From Sedimentibacter sp. zth1 (GTDB lineage: Bacteria; Bacillota; Clostridia; Tissierellales; Sedimentibacteraceae), in assembly GCF_017352195.1 (NCBI RefSeq), contig NZ_CP071445.1:1612001-1676000 (forward strand): a stretch of 64,000 nucleotides of DNA, written 5' to 3'. Every line of letters begins with the position of its first letter. Within the stretch, counting starts at the first letter, position 1. Made by a program: the position numbers and the translations under genes. The notes below the pieces were generated by a model, which was not told the origin of the DNA, made no database searches, and saw only the letters and a program-made list of their open reading frames with translations. This document shows, piece after piece, positions 1 through 7,629 of this stretch.

Positions 1-411
1 AACCGGAACCATATCCAATGAATCTATATAAATTCCTAAATTAGATGGATGTAATTTAATTCCTCTTAATCCATATTCCTTAACTGCTTTTTCTAACCAC
101 CATGGTCCCATATCATAAAAATATCCACCGGAACTAAGTACATCTGCAAAAGCTATGAATTTATTAGGATAATTTTTCATTAAGTTTCCCAACCATTCAT
201 TAGTTTTATTTGCATCCCAATAATATGTACCACCCTCATTGATTGGTACTACTATAGATTTTTCAACATTATATTCTTTCATAATATCTAAAAACTCTTC
301 GACATCAGCATGTCCCCAAGTTTCAGGCTCATATTGTTTTTTTAATTTTAATGATTCAGGTGGTAATAAATGCATATGTCCATCTATCTTTTTAATTTTT
401 TTCCAATCCAT
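1..411 (-). CDS. Amidohydrolase-2 family metal hydrolase (3' end outside window)
   Basis: This is the N-terminal 137 codons of a TIM-barrel metal-dependent hydrolase; the gene continues past the left edge. The start is the ATG at 411, preceded by an AGAGG ribosome binding site. A DGHMH motif near residue 10 matches the first metal-binding His-x-His of the amidohydrolase superfamily, and RGIKLHP near residue 120 matches the strand that carries the next metal ligand region in amidohydrolase-2 proteins. Substrate cannot be told. It is the left-most cassette gene visible in the array, and its own attC would lie beyond the window. The family call is firm; the reaction is unknown. Confidence 0.85.
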   Translation of the reverse strand, partial: MDWKKIKKIDGHMHLLPPESLKLKKQYEPETWGHADVEEFLDIMKEYNVEKSIVVPINEGGTYYWDANKTNEWLGNLMKNYPNKFIAFADVLSSGGYFYDMGPWWLEKAVKEYGLRGIKLHPSNLGIYIDSLDMVPV

Positions 412-510
412 ATTTACCTCTTTTACTATGTATAATATTTATTTATATCATTACATCTAAGTTTTTAATACGACCAATAAGTCTATTCTCTGAAATGTTA
501 TCATTCTTTC

Positions 511-656
511 ACCTAACGCCCCTATGTTCACGACGTCACTGAGCCGGACATCATAGCTAGACCGTATTGGCGGTGGTCACACCCGGTGAAGGGATGTGGT
601 CTGACTTTTCCACTTGATGGCACTTCTAAGACCCTTGCGTGAACATGTTGTTAGAT
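511..656 (-). repeat. attC-like recombination site 1 (type B)
   Basis: This is a GC-rich imperfect palindrome between AT-rich genes. The outer boxes are ACCTAAC (511-517) and GTTAGAT (650-656), which fit the integron RYYYAAC and GTTRRRY consensus exactly. The inner boxes are ATGTTCACG and CGTGAACAT. The central domain is type B (ACCGG...CCGGT, AGACC...GGTCT helices), shared with sites 3, 7, 9 and 11. Bases after 650 are the reverse complement of those before attC2 (18 of 21 match), so both ends belong to the cassette carrying the 695-1339 gene. Confidence 0.88.
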
Positions 657-694
657 GATTGTACAATATCAAATCTTCATGAGTAACCTTATTA

Positions 695-1339
695 TTAAAA
701 ATTAATTAATTCTATATCCAAATTTATAATTTCACAGTCTTCTAAAAACAACTTCAAATCTTCTGTTGTATCAATTTTAGTCAAATCATCATTTAAAATA
801 AAACTTCCTGAAACTGCTACAATGTCATTGTCATACGGAATAAAATTCACTATAACACTATACTTATCATCGTATAAATATAAATAGGTTGTTTCCTCCT
901 CTACTCCTTCTATAACAATACAATCGTTATATGTTAAAAAAGATGTGGCTATAAGATTATTAACTCCTCCTAAACCATTCAGTCGTGAAGATAATGCATT
1001 AGAAAACCTATGTCCCATTATATCCTGTAACTCTTTAGATATTTTTATATCTCCACATACTTCATTTAAAATTGCATCTTCTAAACCAACTATTTTAAAA
1101 ATTGTATTAGGCAAACTATAGTCTAAGCTTGCAATATCTTTAGTAATAGATTGTATATCTACATTTGCAGAATTTATTAATAAATATTCCTCACTTTCTG
1201 CTAGATAGTCTAATTTATTTGCTACTGATAAACCTTCCTCTTTTAATACTAAAGTATTCTTATCACTATTAGAACAGGCTACTGCAAATAACAGCATTAT
1301 TACAATACATAGACCACATAAACCCACAACTTTTTTCAT
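695..1339 (-). CDS. Cassette gene: lipoprotein of unknown function
   Basis: The protein has about 214 residues and opens with a positively charged hydrophobic signal peptide ending in a lipobox-like FAVAC, so it should be a lipid-anchored protein on the outer face of the membrane. The start is the ATG at 1339, with GGAGG seven bases upstream; the longer reading frame begins inside that ribosome binding site and is not used. The rest is acidic and soluble-looking, with no motif I recognise. It lies alone between attC-like sites 1 and 2. Gene calling is secure and function is unknown. Confidence 0.8.
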   Translation of the reverse strand: MKKVVGLCGLCIVIMLLFAVACSNSDKNTLVLKEEGLSVANKLDYLAESEEYLLINSANVDIQSITKDIASLDYSLPNTIFKIVGLEDAILNEVCGDIKISKELQDIMGHRFSNALSSRLNGLGGVNNLIATSFLTYNDCIVIEGVEEETTYLYLYDDKYSVIVNFIPYDNDIVAVSGSFILNDDLTKIDTTEDLKLFLEDCEIINLDIELINF

Positions 1340-1454
1340 AATATCCTCCAATATTGTAAACTACTAATTTTAATTAAATTTATTCTTACTATAATCTTAA
1401 ATATATGCTATATATTGACCTATGAGTTAATCTCTGAAGTGATATTGCACTTTC

Positions 1455-1659
1455 ATCTAACGCCCCTATGTTCCCGACGTTTCCCAGCGTTACAGGTAGT
1501 TCTGCGACCCTAGATAACTCCTATCTTGGGTTGCAGGACACCGACTCGGTTAGCTGAGGAATGTGGTGCTGACTTGCCCTCTGCTGGCTTGTCTGCTTTG
1601 ACTAACTGTACCAGCTGACGTTCCCTCTAAGCACCCGTAGCTGTAACATATTGTTATCT
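1455..1659 (-). repeat. attC-like recombination site 2 (type A)
   Basis: The outer boxes are ATCTAAC (1455-1461) and GTTATCT (1653-1659). They do not pair fully with each other, but each pairs with the far end of its own cassette: ATCTAAC with GTTAGAT of site 1, and GTTATCT with AGATAAC of site 3. This places the exchange point at or before the GTTA. The central domain is type A: a CCCAGC/GCTGAGG stem, a 13-bp hairpin around CCTAGATA/TATCTTGG, and a GGTGCT/AGCACC helix closing a variable arm. The inner boxes TGTTCCC and GTAACA are partly mismatched. Confidence 0.87.
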
Positions 1660-1725
1660 GTAGGTCAATATAAATCTTTACTATTTATTCACGTACCTTA
1701 ATTCTCTATCTTATTCATCATAATT

Positions 1726-2334
1726 TTATTTTATATAAGACATATCGCTCATCTTTCTTATTAACCTTTTTCCTGAATCATTTAATATTAAATACGAAAC
1801 TCCACCTGCTAAACCAAATACTTCAGCTTTATTTAGCACTTCAATTTCCAATCCCAAAAACATCGTGTTAAATACACTTAATAAATCTCCATGCGATACA
1901 ATGATTATTACTTCATCTTCACTTTGCATAATTTCTGTAAAGAAAGGTTCTAATCTGTTCCATTCATCTCTACGACTTTCTGCGTCTGAAAATAACCTAT
2001 CATCAACAGTCTTTTCTTGTACTTCTACATTTTCTTTTAACCATTTTACAGATTTGCCACAACATTTCCCTAGGTTTCTCTCTCTTAATTCCTTTTTTAA
2101 TATAGGAGTTACTTCTATGTGTTGTCCAACTATTTCAGCTGTTTGCTTTGCCCTAGTTAAGTCTGATGAATACATTTTAATTTTCTGATTTTTTAATTCT
2201 TCTTTTAAATTTTCACCTATTTTATGTGCTTGTTTTACTCCTAATTCTGATAATTCCCAATCTGTCCATGAACCAACCATACCGTTTGTATGATGTATTG
2301 ATTGTGTGTGTTGCACCGTAATAATTTTTTTCAT
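1726..2334 (-). CDS. Cassette gene: histidine phosphatase family protein
   Basis: The protein has about 202 residues and belongs to the histidine phosphatase (phosphoglycerate-mutase-like) superfamily, which uses a phospho-histidine. The N-terminal catalytic motif normally reads RHG; here it is VQHTQS, keeping the histidine but replacing the arginine with Gln. The second catalytic histidine is present in VSHGDLLSV near residue 147. A LxRAKQTAE segment after the first strand is typical. The start chosen is the ATG at 2334, seven bases after GAGGAG. It sits alone in its cassette between sites 2 and 3. The substrate is unknown, and the Arg-to-Gln change may mean altered chemistry. Confidence 0.85.
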   Translation of the reverse strand: MKKIITVQHTQSIHHTNGMVGSWTDWELSELGVKQAHKIGENLKEELKNQKIKMYSSDLTRAKQTAEIVGQHIEVTPILKKELRERNLGKCCGKSVKWLKENVEVQEKTVDDRLFSDAESRRDEWNRLEPFFTEIMQSEDEVIIIVSHGDLLSVFNTMFLGLEIEVLNKAEVFGLAGGVSYLILNDSGKRLIRKMSDMSYIK

Positions 2335-2444
2335 ATGCATCTCCTCATATTAAATTTTCTACATAACATTTATTACTGTTTATGTAGCTGTTGTACTATC
2401 AAATTGCTATTAATATTAATTCTCTGAAATTATATTGTTCTTTC

Positions 2445-2622
2445 AGATAACGCCCCTGTGTTCACGACGTCGCTGAACCGGACATCTTTAGCTAGACCGT
2501 CTTTGCGGTGGTCACACCCGGTGAAGGGATGTGGTCTGGCTAGACCACTGCGTGACTTACTTTCCTGACGTTCCACTCGCTGACTTTCCCTCTTGACCCG
2601 AAGCGTGAACATGTTGTTATAT
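2445..2622 (-). repeat. attC-like recombination site 3 (type B, extended arm)
   Basis: The outer boxes are AGATAAC (2445-2451) and GTTATAT (2616-2622); the inner boxes are GTGTTCACG and CGTGAACATG. The central type B domain matches sites 1, 7, 9 and 11, but the variable arm after GTGGTCTGG is about 30 bp longer and can form its own hairpin. The 3' flank (GTTATATGA..CAAACGC) is the complement of the flank before site 4. Confidence 0.87.
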
Positions 2623-2716
2623 GATTCAAACGCAAATATTTTTTATAGAATTAAAGTAACCTTTCCATATATAATAGAAAAACTCTAATTTCAATATATT
2701 CAAGCCATAATAATAT

Positions 2717-3184
2717 CTAAAGTAATTTATTATCTAATTTAAATTTCAAATCTTCTATAATACTTATATTAGATGGACTTATATTTTTAGGTAAATTATT
2801 TACATCAAAAAACTTAATATCTTTTGTTTCTATTTCATGTGTTAATAATTTACCAGTAAAATTTCTAGTATAATATGCTATACATATAAAATAAACTTCA
2901 TCCCCATTAGGATATATATAATGCTGATTACTTCCAGAATATATATTAAATAATTTAAGATCTTCTATAATAATACCTGTTTCTTCTTTAACTTCTCGTT
3001 TTGCGGTTTCTTCAACTGTCTCTCCAATTTCAACTGTTCCACCTGGCAATCCCCACATATCATTATCACTTCTATGCTGCAATAAAATTCTATCACTTTC
3101 ATCAAGAACTATAGCTCCAGCCGTACTAAGAATTAATGGTATATGTCCTACTATTTTTCTTAAGTCTGCTATATAATCTGACAT
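2717..3184 (-). CDS. Cassette gene: Nudix hydrolase
   Basis: The protein has about 155 residues with a complete Nudix box near residues 48-70: GGTVEIGETVEETAKREV followed by KEETGI, fitting Gx5Ex7REUxEExGU. Such enzymes cleave nucleoside diphosphates linked to another moiety using Mg ions held by the box glutamates. The start is taken at the third in-frame ATG (3184), which sits about nine bases after AAAGGA; earlier ATGs are too close to it. It is the only gene of its cassette, between sites 3 and 4. The family is certain and the substrate unknown. Nudix proteins are common integron cassette cargo. Confidence 0.92.
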   Translation of the reverse strand: MSDYIADLRKIVGHIPLILSTAGAIVLDESDRILLQHRSDNDMWGLPGGTVEIGETVEETAKREVKEETGIIIEDLKLFNIYSGSNQHYIYPNGDEVYFICIAYYTRNFTGKLLTHEIETKDIKFFDVNNLPKNISPSNISIIEDLKFKLDNKLL

Positions 3185-3273
3185 TTTCATCATTCCTTTC
3201 CTTTTTTAAATTCATAGATATATAAATAAATGACCCTCTTACTTAGCCAAAACTACCAAAAAGCGTTTGTTTC

Positions 3274-3442
3274 ATATAACGGTTCTGTGTTCACGACGTT
3301 TCCCAGCGTTACAGGTGTTCTGCAACCTTAGATAGCTCTTATCTTAGGTTGCAGCGCGCCGACTCGGTTATCTGGGGAATGTGGTGCTGACTTTCCTTAT
3401 TAACGTTTCCCTAAGCACCCTTGCGCGAACATGTTGTTATAT
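3274..3442 (-). repeat. attC-like recombination site 4 (type A)
   Basis: The outer boxes ATATAAC (3274-3280) and GTTATAT (3436-3442) are perfect complements; the inner boxes are TGTTCACG and CGCGAACA. A type A central domain is followed by a short variable arm. The flank after the site (GTTATATGA..AATGTATGG) complements the flank before site 5. Confidence 0.88.
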
Positions 3443-3484
3443 GATGAATGTATGGTTCCCACATAGATTGGCTTATTTCTTTTT

Positions 3485-4150
3485 TTAGTTACATAATTTC
3501 CAAAATACCGTACCCTCTCCATACTCATCCGTTTCCGTGTCTCTTATCTTTATATCAATTTTAAAATACTTTGTTTTATCAAAGTTTTTGGGCATTTGAA
3601 TCTGCATTAAATAACCACACATACTTTGATGATATCCTTCTTCTAGTCCAGTATACTCATTTACTTTATTAATTTCATATACTTCTACCTTCTCATTATC
3701 AATAAATACATCAATATCACTTTTTACTAATTTAGGACTAATATCATTTAGATTTCTTTGTTTTAGTTTATCATTTTCTTGTTTATTTTTTGCTCTATGT
3801 AAACTCATTGGTCTAAAGTATACTGTTAGTGCTGGAAAAGCACCTTGTATTCGAAAAACATTTATTGCATAAACTTCTAATCCATCAATACAAGCATTTA
3901 TCTCTACATCTTCTAATAACGGTAAATTCCACACCCAATATTCTAGAAATTTAACTGAATAATCTTTTACAATTGCTAATAAATAATCTAATCCTTTTTC
4001 AACTATTATTGTATATTTCCCATATTGATCTGTTTTTGTTTTACATATATCTTCAAAATTAGAATTCATTAAAAAAACATCAGCATTTTCTAAAGGAACT
4101 TTATTTTTATCAGTAATAATGCCACTTAATTTTACATCTTCTTTATTCAT
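3485..4150 (-). CDS. Cassette gene: carboxypeptidase-regulatory-like domain protein
   Basis: The protein has 221 residues. Residues 5-60 (KLSGIITDKNKVPLENADVFLM...TDQYGKYTI) look like a carboxypeptidase-regulatory-like beta-sandwich, a fold often used as a modular adhesion or scaffold domain. The remaining 160 residues have no motif I recognise. No signal peptide or membrane helix is visible, so it is probably cytoplasmic. The start at 4150 follows GAGGT at normal spacing. It is the single gene between attC-like sites 4 and 5. The first domain call is moderate and the overall role unknown. Confidence 0.72.
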   Translation of the reverse strand: MNKEDVKLSGIITDKNKVPLENADVFLMNSNFEDICKTKTDQYGKYTIIVEKGLDYLLAIVKDYSVKFLEYWVWNLPLLEDVEINACIDGLEVYAINVFRIQGAFPALTVYFRPMSLHRAKNKQENDKLKQRNLNDISPKLVKSDIDVFIDNEKVEVYEINKVNEYTGLEEGYHQSMCGYLMQIQMPKNFDKTKYFKIDIKIRDTETDEYGEGTVFWKLCN

Positions 4151-4195
4151 ATTTACTACCTCTTAATTCTCCTAAATTTATTCCATACATTTTTC

Positions 4196-4330
4196 ATATA
4201 ACGGTCTTGTGTTCACGACGTTTTAGCATCAGGCATACAGTGGTTGTCCCTTAAGTGATGATAAAATGTGGTGCTGACTGGCTTAATTGGTATTACATCT
4301 AGGCACCCTTGCGTGAACATGTTGTTATAT
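4196..4330 (-). repeat. attC-like recombination site 5 (type C)
   Basis: This is the shortest site (135 bp). The outer boxes are ATATAAC (4196-4202) and GTTATAT (4324-4330); the inner boxes are TGTTCACG and CGTGAACA. The central domain is unlike types A and B (TTTTAGCATCA pairing with TGATGATAAAA), yet it keeps the following GGTGC...GCACC helix. The flank after it (GATGGTGCTA) complements the flank before site 6. Confidence 0.87.
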
Positions 4331-4380
4331 GAAGGATGGTGCTAAACTTCATAGACTATACTATAATAATTTATATTTAA

Positions 4381-5379
4381 TTAAATATCATAACCTTTCA
4401 TACCACCTAATAATATCATTAAATAATTCAATGTCTCACTTTCGTCATAGTCATATCTAATACTACCATCTAAAATCAAAGATATTATTGGCAAAACTAA
4501 ATTTATGTTTAATACAACCGAATTATTTTCTAATAAATCTATGTAATCGTTTGATAAAAAATCTAAATCTTCAATAATTCTTTGTTTTGTTTTTCTTTTT
4601 TTATCTTTATAACTAGACTTATTATATTTATTGTCATCAATAAAGAACCATTGTCTACTATAATCCTTTACCTTAATATAAGTTTCGCAAATGAAATTAT
4701 TGTAATAAATATCTTCAATCATAATGATTTCATTTCCTTTAAAAATATATTGATATGATAAATAGTATAAAAGTGCTCTTTCAGTTGGGGTTAAATCAAT
4801 TACTATATCTATAGCATTTTTTATTATTATATCTTCATTAGACATCTTATTTTTTATAGCTACATCCATTTGTAATGAACTAATCTTTAGAAAACCCATT
4901 ACATATGAAGGTTCTATAACATGAATATTTTCTACCTTATTGAAAGCTGCTTCTATTTGTCTTAATTTATTCATATTTGACTTCTTTACATTATTACTAG
5001 TAAGATCACAGCATACTAAAATATAATAATCTAATAAATTACTACCATAGCTATTTTGTGTATCTAATGCCTGCGCTTTTATTTTAGGTAAATAGTTAGC
5101 ATCTTTTAAATCATCGTTTGATTTTATTTGAAAACAGATGTATTTAGTATTATTTTTGTAACTTAGTCTAACAACAACATCAGTTCCTTCATCTTTAAAA
5201 CCTTGAATATCATAAGTTATAGTTCTATATTTGTTATATTTACTTACAATATCATCTATTTTAACTTTAATTCTTGGACATAAGTCTGTATTGTGTTTTA
5301 AACTATAAAATTCTGTAGTTTCGTCTTCTCTCTTAAATTGCATAAAATAATATATTAACTTTTTCATATAGTAATGCAT
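4381..5379 (-). CDS. Cassette gene: putative PD-(D/E)XK nuclease-like protein
   Basis: The protein has about 332 residues. Residues 60-90 read as a restriction-endonuclease-like core: the acidic GTD (D67) on one strand, then ICFQIKS (Q84-x-K86) on the next, the pattern of PD-(D/E)XK nucleases in which Gln can replace Glu. The C-terminal half, with TPTERALLYYLSYQ near residue 195, may be a helical or winged-helix domain. The start is the ATG at 5379 after GAGGTG; an upstream ATG lies inside that site. It is the sole gene between sites 5 and 6. The nuclease assignment is inferred from one motif. If right, a defence role is likely. Confidence 0.6.
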   Translation of the reverse strand: MHYYMKKLIYYFMQFKREDETTEFYSLKHNTDLCPRIKVKIDDIVSKYNKYRTITYDIQGFKDEGTDVVVRLSYKNNTKYICFQIKSNDDLKDANYLPKIKAQALDTQNSYGSNLLDYYILVCCDLTSNNVKKSNMNKLRQIEAAFNKVENIHVIEPSYVMGFLKISSLQMDVAIKNKMSNEDIIIKNAIDIVIDLTPTERALLYYLSYQYIFKGNEIIMIEDIYYNNFICETYIKVKDYSRQWFFIDDNKYNKSSYKDKKRKTKQRIIEDLDFLSNDYIDLLENNSVVLNINLVLPIISLILDGSIRYDYDESETLNYLMILLGGMKGYDI

Positions 5380-5463
5380 TTTACACCTCATTCAATAAGA
5401 ATTTCTTTAAATAATAATTTATAAATGACCTACCTTGGATTACTATTTATAGCACCATCTTTC

Positions 5464-5665
5464 AGATAACGGTCTTGTGTTCACGACGTTTCCCAGCGTT
5501 ACAGGTGTTCTGCGACCCTAGATAACTCCTATCTTGGGTTGCAGGGCGCCGACTCGGTTAGCTGGGGAATGTGGTGCTGACTTTCCCCTTGCTGGCTTGT
5601 CTACTTTGACTAGCTATCCAGCTGACGTTCCCTCTAGCACCCGAAGCGTGAACATATTGTTATAT
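5464..5665 (-). repeat. attC-like recombination site 6 (type A)
   Basis: The outer boxes are AGATAAC (5464-5470) and GTTATAT (5659-5665); the inner boxes are TGTTCACG and CGTGAACA. It is the clearest type A site: CCCAGC/GCTGGG, GCGACCCTAGATA pairing with TATCTTGGGTTGC, and GGTGCT/AGCACC closing a variable arm with its own GCTGG/CCAGC hairpin. The flank after it (TTGAAAACTCA) complements that before site 7. Confidence 0.88.
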
Positions 5666-5726
5666 GTAGTTGAAAACTCACACTAAAAAACTTCAGCAAC
5701 TTTTATCAAATCATTTTATATGTTCT

Positions 5727-6200
5727 TTACCATTCTATATTAATTTTACCTTTAGCGTTTTCCCCTTTTAAAACAATTTTCATCTGGTTATCACTACTTT
5801 TTAAGTTTAAGGTAGTTCCAAAAGTATATATTTGAGTATTCCCAGACTCTGGATTTTCTTTCTTTAGTTTTTCAAGTTCGCTTTTATATTCTTCTTCTGT
5901 TATTACTATTTCTTCTAGCTTATTGTTTTTAGAATCTCTAAATTCTAATGTTAATGTACCTTCTGTAATAATATATTCAATATCAAATTTATACGATTTA
6001 TTCTTTTTAACTACAAAACTTCTTATATCTTCACCATCTAATAATTCAAATTCCATCTTTATGTTTCCATACTCTAAATCTTCTTTAATTTCTTTATGGT
6101 TAGCTATACTTTCTATCTTAATTTCTTTATCAATTACACTACAACCAGTAACTAATACACTTATCAATAAAATGTATAATACATATTTCATTATTTTCAA
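5727..6200 (-). CDS. Cassette gene: lipoprotein of unknown function
   Basis: The protein has about 157 residues with a lipoprotein signal peptide ending LVTGC, so the mature protein should start at that cysteine and be anchored outside the membrane. The most likely start is a TTG at 6200, about nine bases after AGGAG; the ATG at 6209 abuts the ribosome binding site and the ATG at 6191 is further away. The mature part is rich in charged residues and beta strands, with no known motif. It is the single gene of its cassette between sites 6 and 7. The function is unknown. Confidence 0.75.
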   Translation of the reverse strand: MKIMKYVLYILLISVLVTGCSVIDKEIKIESIANHKEIKEDLEYGNIKMEFELLDGEDIRSFVVKKNKSYKFDIEYIITEGTLTLEFRDSKNNKLEEIVITEEEYKSELEKLKKENPESGNTQIYTFGTTLNLKSSDNQMKIVLKGENAKGKINIEW

Positions 6201-6293
6201 TCTAAACATCTCCTTTCGTTTTGCGTACTACATTTTTATTCTATAAATTTAGTATATCCTCATAGAAATACTCTGGTATGAGTTTTCAATTGC

Positions 6294-6439
6294 ATATAAC
6301 GTTCTTGTGTTCACGACGTCGCTGAACCGGACAAAAAGCTAGACCGTCTTGGCGGTGGTTACACCCGGTGAAGTGATGTGGTCTGACTTTCTTCCTTGAA
6401 CGCTCCCGCTAAGTCCCTTGTGTGAACATATTGTTATGT
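6294..6439 (-). repeat. attC-like recombination site 7 (type B)
   Basis: The outer boxes are ATATAAC (6294-6300) and GTTATGT (6433-6439); the inner boxes are TGTTCACG and TGTGAACA. It has a type B central domain. The flank after it (AGGTTATATCA) is the exact complement of the flank before site 8. Confidence 0.88.
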
Positions 6440-6469
6440 GTTTAGGTTATATCACTCTACAAAGGCTAT

Positions 6470-7195
6470 CTATAACAAATCCAACCTTGTTCTGTAACTA
6501 TGTGACCACGTTGGAATATATCCCGATTTTACTGCAACACGTTGAGAAATAACATTTCCACTATCTGTATTATAATATGGTATTTTTCCACGATTTAAAA
6601 CTTCAATAGTTAACATATTTACCATTGTAGTTGCAATACTATTTCCTCTATATGAAGGTAAAACATCAACATTAATCTGCCATAAATCATCACATTCAGC
6701 TACAGCACTTGCAATACCAACTATTTCATTTTCATACTTTGCTATTACTGCTAAATGTTCTGTGTGAAAACTATTAAGATCATACTGTAATGCATAGTTG
6801 AATCCTTTATGTTGATAAAGTTTTGATATATCATCCTTTTCCACAAACTCAAATAGAAAACTATCACTCTTGTGAAGCAAATAAATACTATTTAAATTAG
6901 GAAGATAGTATGGATTAATACCATATACAAATGGCATATTTAATACTTCATATCTTGTTTTTCCTTGAAGTTTGTCACGTAATAAAGGTAAAATATTAGA
7001 TGTAGCATTAATAACAACACCATTTCCAAATGTAATCATTTCTAATCGAGGATTTCTAAATGGAAATGGTCATCTACCTTTTAATTCTTTTGCTTCTGTA
7101 AATATTAAATCATCTTTTAAAAAATCTTCTGGTTCACAATTATAATCTACTGCTAGTTGGTTATATACCTTTTGCAGCATTTCTTTTCTATCCAT
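6470..7195 (-). pseudogene. Cassette gene: GNAT acetyltransferase interrupted by an in-frame TGA
   Basis: The true start is the ATG at 7195, which has AGGAG at good spacing. The frame reads through MDRKEMLQKVYNQLAVDYN to a TGA at 7070-7072 (codon 42), then continues in the same frame to 6470. As I recall the family, this N-terminal segment normally reads GRR-x-F; here it is GR-stop-PFPF, which fits one CGA-to-TGA transition. The remainder is a GNAT acetyltransferase: VDVLPSYRGNSIATTMV is the acetyl-CoA binding Q/RxxGxG/A-like loop. Translation could restart at the ATG at 7039, but that lacks a clear ribosome binding site. It is probably a recent pseudogene unless the stop is suppressed. Confidence 0.8.
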
Positions 7196-7297
7196 ATATA
7201 CTCCTATATTACAAATAAATTTTTATTAATTCGTAACCTTTAAAGTCACATTAAATATTTACTCTAAATTCATTCTCTGAAATGATATAACCTTTTC

Positions 7298-7503
7298 ACA
7301 TAACGCCCCTTTGTTACTGACGTTTCTCAGCGTTACAGGTATTCTGCGACCTTAGATAACTCCTATCTTAGGTTGCAGGGCACCGACTCGGTTAGCTGAG
7401 GAATGTGGTGCTGACTCTCCCCTAGCTGGATTGACCATTTTAACTTTCTCATTAGCCAGCTGGCGCTCTTACGGGCACCCGTAGCTGTAACATATTGTTA
7501 GGT
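7298..7503 (-). repeat. attC-like recombination site 8 (type A)
   Basis: The outer boxes are ACATAAC (7298-7304) and GTTAGGT (7497-7503). The inner boxes are changed on both sides, TGTTAC and GTAACA instead of TGTTCAC and GTGAACA, so pairing is kept by compensatory change. It has a type A central domain and a long variable arm. The flank after it (TTGGATTATTC) complements that before site 9. Confidence 0.88.
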
Positions 7504-7629
7504 GCTGTTGGATTATTCAGCATTAAAACCTCACATAAGTATTATAACTTTACCAGATTAGCCTATACCAATATGTAATTTTCTAAAATACAGAGTTTTT
7601 ATCATTCTAGAAAATCATATAATATACTC

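Noticed and set aside
239-460. 73-codon plus-strand open frame
   Set aside because: It is antisense to the amidohydrolase gene, whose frame carries clear family motifs.
2430-2612. 60-codon open frame inside attC 3
   Set aside because: It lies wholly within the structured recombination site and has no ribosome binding site.
7070-7072. TGA read as selenocysteine or tryptophan in the GNAT gene
   Set aside because: No selenocysteine insertion hairpin is evident after it, Arg is expected there, and TGA ends other genes in the window.
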